Shown here piece after piece: positions 27,101 to 40,600 of a stretch of 64,000 nt of DNA (positions are counted from its first letter, which is position 1; each line of letters starts with the position of its first letter). The translations under genes and the position numbers were made by a program. The stretch spans positions 17,819,662-17,883,661 of the forward strand of contig CM076656.1 of assembly GCA_038496675.1 (NCBI GenBank), given 5' to 3'. The notes below the pieces were generated by a model. The model did not search any database. It saw only the letters and a list, made by a program, of their open reading frames with translations, and was not told where the DNA came from. The DNA is from Rachycentron canadum (taxonomy: Eukaryota > Chordata > Actinopteri > Carangiformes > Rachycentridae).

Positions 27101-30100
27101 ATCACTTCACATCAAACAGAGCTCAATACTGCAAACCCACATCTTTCTAAAACCTCAGGAAGAGCCCACTGTTGAGCTGCCGCTTGAGCAATGATGGTTT
27201 GACTCCTGAGCCCCCACGGTTACAGGGACTAAGGCACAGTGGGCCCTGTAAAAACCAAAAATGGTACCAAATGACACCTATGGAAACACATTCAATCTTG
27301 TGCGGTGGGAGGTCAACGCACAGCTATTTACACAGACAGCAGCGCTGTGTTGGAACGGACAGGGCCACCATCAAAGAGCTTTATGAGTAAATATATCCTC
27401 ACTGCGTAAGCATTTTAGATGTCCAGGCATTTAAGTCCTCCTGTGTTTTCCCTTCTCTTGTTTAATGGCTGTAACAAGATTCCTTTTATTATGATTTCTG
27501 CTCTAGCTGCTGTTGGTTATGGCCAAAGTGAGACATGAGTTTTGTCTCAGGAATGAAACAATTTGAGTCGGAACCAGTGGCTCTGTTTGACTGCGGCTCG
27601 GCCCCAGAACCTTCAGTTATATCGCGATAACTAGGAACAGCAGTGGATACTGGAGGCACTGTCAACAAGGAAAGAAAGACAACAATCCATCATCTGTAGC
27701 CCAGAAAGGTGAGCTTACACTGAGAATGAATAAATAAATAAAATCCCACAAGTCACACTGCTACATAGATTATATAAAACAAGCCTATACAAACTGTAGA
27801 CAGTCTTAATTCATGTGACCATAATCATGTGGGAAAAACTAAACATGAATATCTCAGGTCGGGTTCAGTCATGTTTCCATATACAGTATGTGCATATCAC
27901 ACTTTTGAAGTTGAGTCCATCCCCAACATGAATTAATGGTAAATCCAATGACAACTTAACTGCATATGGTCATATTCATTCATAATTTATTATCATACTG
28001 TAAATGCTTGTACTGTATATAGACGCATACCATGTACTGTGATTGATCATGAATTAGACTCTGGTTCGTGACGATTGTTGCATGTCAACCCCCCACCACC
28101 AATATCAACCCAATCAAGCAAACAGGAATGGCTGTGAGTCAATTACACATCAACCTGAGTGTGATAAACCCCAAAGGAAAAAGTGAAGGTTGTTAGTTGA
28201 TAGATTTTTGGATGGGTCTGCAGCTAGAAGAAGCCTAATCAGACGATAACAGGCAGAAATAAAGAAATCATTCTTCATATGGATCTTGGACTCTGCCATG
28301 TGTGTTGTTTGGCTCCTTTTGGCCCAGGAGTATGAGGGCTGAATAAAGAGGGAATCTCGAAGGGCTCTGGCCTCGACCATGTGTCAGGCCTTTCACATAA
28401 CCTGGCATTCATTGTGAAGCTCTTTTACGAACCATAAAAAATATTCATTTCGCCCCTGACCTGTTTTCCAATATAGTCTCCAAACCCATAAAAGGGTTTG
28501 CTTTTCATTTATTTTTATTTGAAGAACTTTGAAATGCAAATGTTTGTTTCCTTGCAAGTAAAAATTAAGAGAAGCCATCTTAAAAGAGAAATTTGATGTG
28601 AAATATGAATTCTAGCCATTTTACATCATCCCTAACATAAACATGCGGGTTCTCAGTGCAAGTCTTTTTGTGCTGTTAAATGAGTGTACTTTGGCAGCCT
28701 GCAGTGTACATATACTGATGCTTTGCCTCTCTCGCTGGAGTCCTTCATGGCTCAGAGCTCTTGAGGCTTGTAGAAGACTGGCATCTTTACAGTGGCCGAG
28801 ATTGGCCATATTTTTGTGTCAAATGACAAGTCTGGCCCTGTAAAAGTGGGCGCTGTGGTGAACTGCACATTTATATTTACAGCTAAAGCTATCAAGAACA
28901 TGGCTAACAAGTTCTGTTGACTTTTGTTGAGTTGCGGTTTTGGGGGCTATACGTTGAACATTTCTAAAGACTACATCTACAGCTTTTCCAGTCCTCAATT
29001 CAAAAGTACATCCTCGCTAAGCTTCATTTCGAAAATTCAGTCTATTTAGTTTATAGTTGAACTTTTTTTACAGTTGGAATAAAAATCTGCATTCTGCAAA
29101 ACAATAATGATTGTATTATTGCGAAAATTGCGGGAGATATATTATTCCCAGTGTACCAAACTGTTCTCAAAAATTTACAAATAAAAAAAAATTTAAAAAA
29201 GAAAAACAGCTTGTGCTGGCTGCCGGTAATACACATCCATTTATGTGCAATCAGATATGAGTGCCACTGACAATCAAAGCACCATAGATGGATAAAAATG
29301 ACTCAGAAATAAACCTGAATTATTCATCACTTGCATACATAGTTGAACAACACATCCTGCATCAATGTTATTCTAAATACTTAACATATATGTGAAGCCT
29401 TGAGACGTTCCTCAACAGCGGTGCGTTACGGTGCATTGATGTTTAATTCAACATGTTCAACATGTCAGGCATGTACAAAGTTGATATCCGTGCCTGAGCC
29501 TTGAGTAAGATTTGAAATGTGTGGTGTTTGTTTGGTCCGAAAACATGGCTCGGCCCATGTAAACAGTGATGCTGCATGAGAAGAGGCAGAGTTATGTGCT
29601 GACTGAACTGTTGTGATGAAAACGACTAGGAATGTGCTTGGCAGTAAAACCAAAAGGACTTCCTTGGAAAAATGCGAAGTGAGAGGGGTTGGGCTTGATT
29701 AAAACCAGGACAGGAATGAAATCTGAAAATGGAAAAGAGGGGCATGTTTCATCATTTCTACCTGCGTCGCCTGCTGAAAGCATTACTTTTGCGTTTACCA
29801 TTAGCTGTTAGCTGGCAGGAGACGCTGTGATGACACAGCTTTGTCATTTAACCAGCTATCATCTTAATCATAGAAATCATCCAATTCAAGCCTGACAGTG
29901 AGAATCTTGGCTGTTTGGTTAATGGTTGTCAATGTGAATTGTTGTTGTTTGGTTGTGACAAATTCATATAATGAATGGACAAAAATTCATGTCAATTAGT
30001 TGTACATCATCATTTTCATATTGTTTGTAGACCATTATGAATAAAAATACCACTGGTTGTCCCATTGCGCTGTAACATTGCCAAACCTTTATTTGTAAAC

Positions 30101-33100
30101 AGTAGCTCTTTTACAGCTCAGATAACAAAGCACTTTCCCTGAAAGCTATAATGAAAGATTGAACAATAAAACTCTCTTCGTTCTGTGCAAGTGAGTGTAT
30201 CAGTTTCCAAAAAACCCTGAAAAGTCTGTAACACAGTAGACCAGTGTAATCCACTACAGGACAGCAAACACACTGTCAAACTCCATGGAGCGCTGCAGAA
30301 TGCACTGGCCTGTGTAATGCTGCAGAACAAGCAGCAGGTATTTGTTAGTTAATCAGCATTTGAATTAAGCTAGAGGCTGAGGTTGTGTTCAGGAGCAGCA
30401 GGGCTGTTTTGACTAAGCCCTCTCAGCGAGGGCCTGGTCATGGAGACTCCCAGCATTTGTAAAAGATTAGCGGCCTGGTCCTGATGTACTGAGTTCAGGT
30501 CAGGCAGAGTGCAGGGCTCGGACGCAAAGCGAGCTTCGTCCTATCTCTCCCATCGGCTGCTCTCACACAGCATATCTACTAGTCCCTGTACATGAGACAC
30601 ACTGAATAATGTGATTAAAGGGTTTTAAAGTTCGCAGGGGGGAGGGTGTGCAGATGTTGCTCCTGCAGGAAGCAGCATTACCCAGTTTGAAAGACAGTCA
30701 CTAAGGTCACACCACAGAGGCACTTCCAGCATATCAAGACTGTTCTTCCTATGCTATATACCCTAACGTTTCCTACCATCTGTGTACATTTGTATATCTG
30801 TGTGTCATGTTCTGGTTAGCTTGTATTGCACGGGGCGTTCTATCTGATGTGAAGTATCTATGCTGAATAAAGGAATAACAATAGCCCACTTGCTCTCAGC
30901 CAATCATTAGCCAAAAGCCTAAATGAAAACCAACTGTGTGGGAACAATAAAATAATTTGTCAAGGGAGAAGGGTGCAGATAAATTCTGCAAAGCATTTTC
31001 CAATTGGCCGAGGCTCCGGCACGCTGGGCCAAGTGCTCAGCACCTGGCTGTCACGGCTCTGACGCTGCCTAACTCATTTCAACTTTCAAACACATGCCTA
31101 TTAGATCACTGTCGAGCTGAAAGAGCCTGATTAGGCTTTTTATCGGTATTAGTCAACATTGTGCCATAAGCTGACTTTTTAAGGGCAAAAGTTAGATAAA
31201 CACAAAAAGGAGAGAAGGGAGAAATGTAGCTCTCCCCTCGTTTTTACTCCCTCTATAATTTGTCCACTAAATCTGTGACCCAGCTTCAGTGAGGACATAA
31301 TGGGGATAAAGCCAGGTACTCATCCTAAATGTTCTTGTCAAAAACTCCTGGTGATATATAATAGACATTTCCTGCTGCAGGAAGGTTTATTGGTTACTGA
31401 AGCTGTGTGAACCCATGTGTCCTGTCTGTGTGGATCCAAGAAACTCAGCGAATTGGTTTTAAGATGAGTGAAGCTCCTCTTGATGCGTTTTGGCTTTGTT
31501 GTAAAAGGCTGAACGCTAAGCCAGGGGAAAACGCTGTAAACGTTAAGCCAGCAATAGGACAGCTACACGCTGGTTCCCATTAGGCCCCAATCTTTTACAA
31601 ACTTCTATTTGTAACTCAACTTGCCCACCATCTCCATAAAAGATGACAGAAATCAAACTTTGGAAGGTCCAAGAGGTGGTGTTCCAAGGCAAACATTTCA
31701 TATGCTGACAAAAACAGTCATCTGCATGGATATACCCACAAACACCAACACATATCTTCCTAATACGTCCAAATGCACTGATTAATCTTCAATTGTCCCA
31801 AAATGAAAATGATATGTCTTTGGCAATTGATTTCAGTGGCTCAGCATTTACTTTGCCAAGTAGTGAGATTTCTTACTTTCAAAAAACAAAGTTGCGTGGT
31901 CAGTTTTGGAAACACGCAACAAGTGGGTGACCAGTGTTGCAACAGAGTTTGGCAGCCAAAAAAAAAAGCTGCAAACAAAAACATTTTGCACCGGCGCGTA
32001 CTCTGCTCTAATTAGCTGGCAAACAAGTATCTTTTAATAACTGTTCATGGTTTTCATGTTCAGAGTTGATAAACTTGTCCATCTTGTCCTTTCACTCCAA
32101 GTAAGACATAAACATACACAAACACATACATATATACACACATGCAAACAGAGTCCGAATCTCCTCAGTACTAAAACTGCTAACAATGAGCCCCATAAGA
32201 AATCCTAAGTGTCCAACATGATGTTTGTGTTAAGCAGTGTATTATAGAAGCCGACTTCTGGGTCTTGGGGGGAATGTTAAGCATGTTAATGAAGAGTGCA
32301 TACTGAGGTTGTTACTCAGTGTAATGTGGATCCATTTAACACACTTATTGCACAGCCTTGGTTCAAATGCACAAAAAGGAGAACTATTCTTAATCTTGGC
32401 AACAGTAAATCAAAGAAGAACAGGGTTGATTGTCTTCAACAAAACCGCTTCCAGCCAAATTATTCTCTCCTTTAGGGACAACAGGAAAGAACTGCCAACA
32501 GAAGAAAACTGCACAGCCTTCTTTCAAATGCAATTTAATGCAGAGAATGTAAATCAGACAGATGCTACAGGAGCCAGAAGATAACAGATGTCTCTGCTGC
32601 TTCCAGAGGAAAAACTTCTGGACGGAGCAACCAGCTCATCTGTTTGAGAGGCTGTTTTCATCTCCAGAGGGTGAAATCAAGCCGACATCTCGAGTAGACG
32701 GCGACATCAGCACAGCAGCTACGAGCCAAAGTCATCTTTGATTCCTTCAACTCCCTGTTTGGCCACCGGTCTGTCAAAGACCATTAAACAAAGACAGCGA
32801 TATGTGACAGACAATCACAGGAGAATAAATAGACAATTCTTGGATTAGCTGGAAAAGTGGAAAGGGGATCTAACGCTCACTTCCCCACTAAAAATGTTGT
32901 TGAAACACCCCTTAGGCACTTTCTGTCAGTGGTTGTATTTAGACAACTATCATGTGTTAGAGTGTGTGTGGCTATGTCGAAGCAAACCTCACTAACTTTT
33001 GAGAATCTTTTACCGAAATAATTCAAGTGCTATTGTCTTGTTTTCTGTTGCTACAGAGGGAGTTCTCATACACAAGATATTCCCACAAAATGAAAAAAAA

Positions 33101-34616
33101 AATGCACAGCGTCACATCATGGGAAATTGCATCTCCTTATCACATACACCATCTCCTTCCTCTGATATTAGTTCACTGAAAAACAGCCTTCCCTTTCAAA
33201 TATAATTGTCTGTAAAAAGTCTGTAAAAATAACCCTAAGCATTACAGATCACAGTACTGGCATGCAGCCTCTAAACTTTATTAACATCCAGAGTCGGACT
33301 GGCAAAGCTCCCAGCTCCCTGCAACTTTGAGTTACAAGCATTAAGCTGAACAGGGCACCAGCATCACTTTCCCAAAATCCTCCACTTCCTCCCATCATGC
33401 AGCACCGTGCTGTGCAGATTTGCTGCTAAAAAAAGAAATCTAAAAAAGAAACATTTCAACATTCGACAAAGCACTAGTCCACCTGTGTTTCAATGCTGCC
33501 TGTGTGATGAACAGGATGATATCAATCTCTGCACTGACGAAACCTTAGACACGACTTGACTTCAAGCCATGCATATACTATAATAAATCTTGACTGAAAA
33601 ATTTGCTTGCCAGTGCCTTAAAATATCTCCTTGAAAGAATAATTCAATAGATGTGTGATGAAACTTGGCTCTATATCCAGGACAATAAAGCGTATAGATC
33701 CATATCTGCCAAGACATAATGCACATATGAATATCTGAGTGCAAATCAACGGCGTACAGAAGTGCACGTTGTCATGCTCAGGGGTTGTGATTGATGCCAA
33801 CCCACATCATTCTCAGACGAGCAAGAGTAAAGTGGTTTTTCTCTGAGCAACCTTCATTCTATCATTCCTTTGTGTACTTATTATTCCTGGTAAGCAAGTT
33901 AATGCAGCACAGGGGCTGGACTGCATTGCACATGACTAGAGAATAAGTAATTCTTCCAGAACGCTGGGCTTCTATTAACGAGCACTAATAAAGTATATAA
34001 ACTGCACTATTAGACTTTATAATGTCTTTCATAGTCCTCTGGGGCAGCGCCAGCCAATGGTGCAGTGCGCTGACTGGGCACTGCCCCATAGAGGCTTCCT
34101 GGCAGAGACAGAGAGAGAACAAGAGAGAGGATAAAACTCAATCTTTCTGGCTGCTTTCCCCTCCGCTCTAATGAAGGCATTAAAACAGCCTCTGCCCGCA
34201 TCATGTTTGCCCGTTTGTTTTTGACCACTCAGTTGGAGCCAATGTTTGATTGGCTGCCTGATTAATCTCCATCATGACCAGCATTGTAAAAAAAAGAAAG
34301 AAAGAAAAAAAAAATGACACCATTTAAGTTGAGCCTGAGCATTCAAGCATTTGAAACTGTGAGCTGTTTTAAATGGTGATCTGTTTACAAAACTGTAATG
34401 CACACTTAGCAACTGTTACAAGAAGTGGCTCATGCTTTGATCATACTTAAAAATGCACTAAAGAGCTGATGGTGCTCTCTCTCTTGTGGGAAAGATGAAC
34501 AAGCAGCTTCCTCATGATTGACTCAAACAGCCAAAACTGCTCTTTCACACTCATACAATCTCTCTTCTTATTGCTTGTTTATGTGGGTCAGTAAAGCCAC
34601 AATCCTTATGGTCACA

Positions 34617-34662
<46 letters not shown>

Positions 34663-37600
34663 GCTGACAGCTGTGAGGGCCCCATCAGCTCTTGGCCCAG
34701 CTCTGGCAGAGGCAGCGCAGCGGCGGACGGCCGTCTTAACTGCCACAGTCAGAGCGGAGCGGATTTTTCTTTGATGAAACACAGCAGCGTCGAGCCAAGA
34801 ACAGCAAGTGGCACAGCTGAGATGTAAATCAAAAACCCACCCGTGTGCTAAGTCATACACGGAGAGGTCTGCGAGAGGAGTCGCCGCTGTCTGAAAATGC
34901 ATGAGTAATGCAGACACTAAAGACATGCGGTCAGCTGTGGCATGCCTGTCCAGGCGAAAATAATCAGAAAATAAGAGACGAGTAGAGAAGTCTTCCTGTC
35001 TTTGCTACAAATAGTTAAAAAGGTAAAAGAAATCACAAGACCTGGCAACTTAATTCCCTCATCAGCAAAAGTGTTGTGCATTAAACTCTGAGTACTTCTC
35101 AAGGCAAGGTTTGCTTCTAAAAATACATTTTTATGATGATATATCTGAGCCAACTCAGCTTTCCCTTGATTAAACTGAGACGCAGAGCAAATTTCTGCTG
35201 GTATTCCAGAGATATTTCGACACTTACTCAAACCAGATCATATTTTTGCTGTGTGACTGTTTGGATTTCGTTGGCAGTATGAATGTCAGAATGCCTTTGG
35301 TTACAGTGAGATGCCACAGTCATACCACACTGGTCACATAAGAATGAGAGCATTTGACCCGATGGACACAACTAAACAGAGGGACCAAGACAGATCAGGG
35401 ACGACAGTGCTAAAATTCTCATGTTCATTTAACAAATTTCAGAGGATACTCAAGCTGAATTCAACCACAATCGAGTTGATGCAGTTGATGCCACTTATCT
35501 CCTGTTTCCACAAACGTCATGTGTATCCCTGGCCAAGTTTGACTGAGGTGATTCAGCCAAGCAGATGCCAGACCAGGGGTGTTCTCTCACTCTCCCTCTC
35601 TAGTGGCTGTGACTCAGGAGACGCTGTCATTCCATTACCCAGCATTCCCTCCTCGACCTCTCAGCCAGACAGAGGTTTACGGGAATACCGCTGCAGAATC
35701 ATCACCGGGGCCTTGGCTTTATGAATCAATGGAACATGCTGCAAACATTACACCCTGCAACACCCTTCCCAGGCAGCACCCTCACATTTGCCCATAACTC
35801 ACTGCTGAGCTCATATGAGACAGAGAAGACGTGGGCTGAGGCTCGCTCTTTGGCTCATGGGAATGTACTGACTGCTGAGAAACCTTGTGAGAAGAATGCT
35901 ACTATTACTGTACTACTGTGATATGAATAAACTTGCCCACATGTGTAGGTCCAGATGATTTAGAGGCACAAATGGAGATGTAGAGCACATCTGACAGTTC
36001 ATTTTCTAGATTCCATGTAAAATACAGTTGTGTACAAAACGAATAGTAACCCCAAAAACCTTTTCACTATCTGGTTAAAAAAAATGCTCTCGGTCAAACT
36101 CGGCACTGAAACTAAGTTCAAGAAGAGGTCAAAGCTGTTTTAGCTGCAGTTCTCTGGGGGTTTAATGGTCTTTCACAACATCTGGGAGGGAGGCCGCCAT
36201 AACCTGCCCCCACCACTACATCCTTTTTGGCACATTGACCAGCAGTGATGTTGAGATCTTCAGTTACTCTGTCAAACTGAAACTTTACTTATTTTCTTAA
36301 CATACAATAGATCCACAGATGTGGCAGAAATTAATATTCAATGTTCAACCAAGAAAAAACTCAGATTCTTACTACATGATTATTGTGGCCAAATGAAGGA
36401 ATTCACAATAATGCTGTTATAAAAATATTCATAGAAAATCTTAATATAATAATAATAACAATAATAATAATAATAATGCTATCAGTTAAATTAACCTTTA
36501 ACTTTGTTTATTGTGTGTTTTTTCTTAGAGAATGAAATTTATGAATGAATTGGACTGAAATATAAGTTGTAGGGAGGTGGAGAGAGTCTGTAACCATAAC
36601 TGTACTAAAGCGAACAAGACCAATTACACTTAACGGATAGAGTGGCAGCCAGACAAGGCCTAACATATGCCACCACAACATTAACATCAATGTATTAATA
36701 ACAATTGCAATATTCAAAATAACACGGTCACGAATATATCAGTATATCACACCACCCATACACCACACATATTTCATAATAAGAAAGGAATTATTATATT
36801 GTAATAATCCAAAAAAACAATATACTGTACACAGTAAATAAACATGACAACAAAAATGAATATTTAAAAATTTTATTGTGCACTTAAAGGACATCCTATG
36901 ATGATAATTATGCTTTTAACCTTGTCAACATGATGTTTTTTACACGATAGAAAAAAAATGCAGTTAACACCATGACTGCGTATTTCCACCTTAGAACTGC
37001 AGTGAACCAATGACAGTCTCAGAAAAACTGATTCAGCCACAGATTCATACATAAGACGGGAGGGCAAAATAAAAAAGAACCCTTGTCTGTATAGTGAGCT
37101 GGATTTTGCATTAGCACAACCGCTAACACTGTGTCAGCCACTGCCAGTTACAATCCAACAAACAGAATAAGTAAATATAAGATGCGAACTTGCTAACCGC
37201 AGCAGTCACCAAAGCCTTGTCAGTACAAAAATGCAGAATCTGCTAACAACCAATTAACTACATTTAACGCTTTCATACATCTTCTGGAAGCTGATTTTAG
37301 TTGCAATAAACTCTTTTTTAAACATCTTTTTACTGTTGCACTGGAGAAAAACCTAAACCTGAACCTGAACATGACAAGGTTCAGCTATATTGGCTCACTT
37401 CACAGTTTCTTCCACAGATATTTCCTGTAAAGATATTGTTGGATGCAAAAGACCTTTTCTTTTCTCGTGCTCTTCTCATCACATTCTGGACTTGAAATTT
37501 TAATTTCACATTGAAGCTGCCAAACCAGACAATGACGCCATAGAGAATTACTGATTCAGTAGTCGCCTCAGAGAAGACCCACATTGTAATGCTTTTATTT

Positions 37601-40600
37601 GTTTTTTAACACTGACGAGTCAAGGTCACACAAATTTAACATGGTACCCTTTTTAAAGTGTGGTCAAAATCCACACCACAATATTTACACTGCGTCACCT
37701 GCTCAATCATTTTCCCCTGGTCCATCCATGAGAGATACATTTTCTAAAGATTTAGGATCTAGTAAAATCTCTTTGGTCTATTCAACAATAAACCATTTAG
37801 CCACCACTAAGGAAACTCATAAACCTTTGATTTATATGTTCTACTACTGCACCCCTGATTCAGCAGAGTTGGTACAATAATTTCACAATAATACAAATCA
37901 AAACCAAAAGAAATAACTGAAATCCAAGATGAACAAACAATATGATCTGTGCATACATCAAATCCAAGATTATAGCAATTATAAGCCTGAAGTCTGTGGT
38001 AATTTAAGATTTTCAAAACCCCAAGGGACGGCTGAAGCAAACATTTTCCCACAATTATAGCTGAAAAAGAATATTATGTTTTCATTTTGACACAATTCTT
38101 TTAGGGGAAACCACCAAAAAAAAAATATTATATTTTAAATAACACCATTTCCATTGTAGGTATATCTGAGCGCCATATTTTAGTTTAAATGAGATGTTGA
38201 TAATGGGAATTATACATATTACTAATTACTCTTCTATATAATTTTTCAGGGCATTGAATGTAACAGCGAAGTCAATGCCATGCAACTTTTTTCTATCTTA
38301 TAAATATATAAAATAATAATAATAATAATAAATAGACCACATAGTTCGATTTGAACAAATTATTCTGCCAAAAGCACTTAATGGCTTCCTTTGTGCACTC
38401 AACCAGAACTATTCACAGGCTACTGGGAAGCAGTCATTAAGTGTTTGACACAGCAGCAGCTCAGAGTGGGTTGTAATGGTCGGTTGTTTCTCATAACAGT
38501 CAGATTATCACCCTGCAGTCTGACGTCTACAAACGCTGCTGCGGAAAAACACAGGAAACTAAGTCAGTTTGAGGGAATTCAGCATTGGAAGCAGTGCCAC
38601 TTCACCGCAAAAAACGCGTGTGTGCATATAAATGTGTGAGTGTGTGTGTGTGAGCATGTCAGTGTGTGGCACGTGTGCACGGTGTGCGTGTTTAGCATCT
38701 GCTGGCACAGTGTCTACATGTATTAGAAATGGATGCTGGCGGGTTTGCAACCTTGCTCCGTAAAGACTGTGCGTGGGGACTGGCAGAAAACACGCCACAC
38801 AATGATGTGCATTAGCAACACACAGCAGGGAATAGTCAAAGAAATGGGAAAGCACCGGCAATGATCAAATCCAAAAGTCCATTACTCATCTTTTTTTATA
38901 GGCAAAATCAACAGACAGACCTCTTCATTTATCTCAGAGAGGGTGTGTGAGACTCCAGCACCCGCCTCTAACTCAAACATTTTCCTCAAATAAGCTCACA
39001 GACTCTGTAGCATCGTCCCGGCCAGGAGAAACGTTAGTAAGGTATCAAATGATGCTAGAGTACACACTTCATTCAAACCTGCTATTCTTTTTCAAGAGGG
39101 GTCAAGTGTTTTTCGTTGCAAGCTAAATATTTTCTTTTCTGGTGGGCACTAATATTTATAGCATGTCTATATACTCACAGTGTGAGGATGATCAGCTGCT
39201 GTTCCACTCACAAGGAGCAATGCACATGGTTTCCAAACCTATGCACCAGGTGTGACATGAAGCCACTGTGATTTCTGCCTCATTTAGTTTTGGTGGAGAG
39301 AAAAAAAAAAAGACAAAAAAAACCAAACAAACAATAAATCTATTTTCCTTGAATTCAAGCTGGAAACGGTTTGTGTCCAGGATCCCTGCTGCATAAAAAC
39401 AGAATCTCAGTCTATATCAATGTGACTTGTAGAGATGGGAGACCCCCACCACATGACAGCACAACAACTCTTACACTCACTCATTCCTTATTAACATGCC
39501 AACTTTGTCACTTACGATCCTAAATCTGTCTCTCGTTAACCTATTTAACTTATTGAAACACTTGCAAACACACATACACAGTAATTAAATTATGTAACAC
39601 AAAAACACACACACAGTCACATACAGCATGGATTTGTCTTTTTGGAAGTAATTAGAAAACCAGCGAAGAAGTACTGACTACAAATGTCTCATAATACATC
39701 TTGGCACAGCTCATCTTCCATTTAATCCACCTAAATTGAGGATTAAGATGAAACATCAGGTGAGCATTATATTTTATCACTTTTATCACTGAGTAATCGT
39801 TCACATTGTGCAATCATTCATCAACATTGTGAACATAGCAGAGGTCAGAAATCTCCAATGTGAGGTAAGTTCTTCTCCCCGACTGTCTCACCGTCTAACT
39901 TCGCTTGGTATAAATATCAGTCTGTGTTTGTTCAGAGATTCTTTTCAGTTTAAATCTAAAGTAATGGTTGAGAATGCAGTTTAAACTCCAGCTCTGTCCC
40001 CAAATGGGAGCTTGTAATACGATCAGCCTGAAATGAGGCATGATACAAAAGACTGATGAGTACTGAGATCACTTTCATACTCCATGCTCAGCAAAAGAGA
40101 CTATAAAACAACAAAAAAAAATGCCTGGAAGACAGCACATATTCATATAAGTTACAGACCGCAACATTAGCAGTACAAGTTAAACCCAATGAAACTTTTT
40201 ATTACCCATATATAACTGCAAATAATGTGAAAATGAATCACTGCCAAATCATGAAACACATATTTCTGTGTAGCTAAATCAATAAGGAAATAGTTGACGG
40301 GTTGTGTTTTTTATCCTCCTTGAAACTATTTCAGTTTTACCCACAAGACACTGAAGTTATTAAAAATATCACTCAACTGCCTCAATGAGTCAGAGCAAAA
40401 CAAATGGACATGTATTTGTCTGCTTCAGCATTAATTTGCACAACATAATCCACAAACACATAACACATCTTGCGTTCCCACAATTTACGGGAAGCGAGTT
40501 CAAAAGCACTGCAAAGACAATGAGACGATTCATTCTGGTACGAGGATGCTGGGGATGGAGGGCTGAGTGCACAACTGTGCTCCAGGAGAACCCATAAATG

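Noticed and set aside
32237..32584. 115-codon open frame on the plus strand
   Set aside because: No recognisable domain and no codon bias; lies alone in the long glis1 intron.
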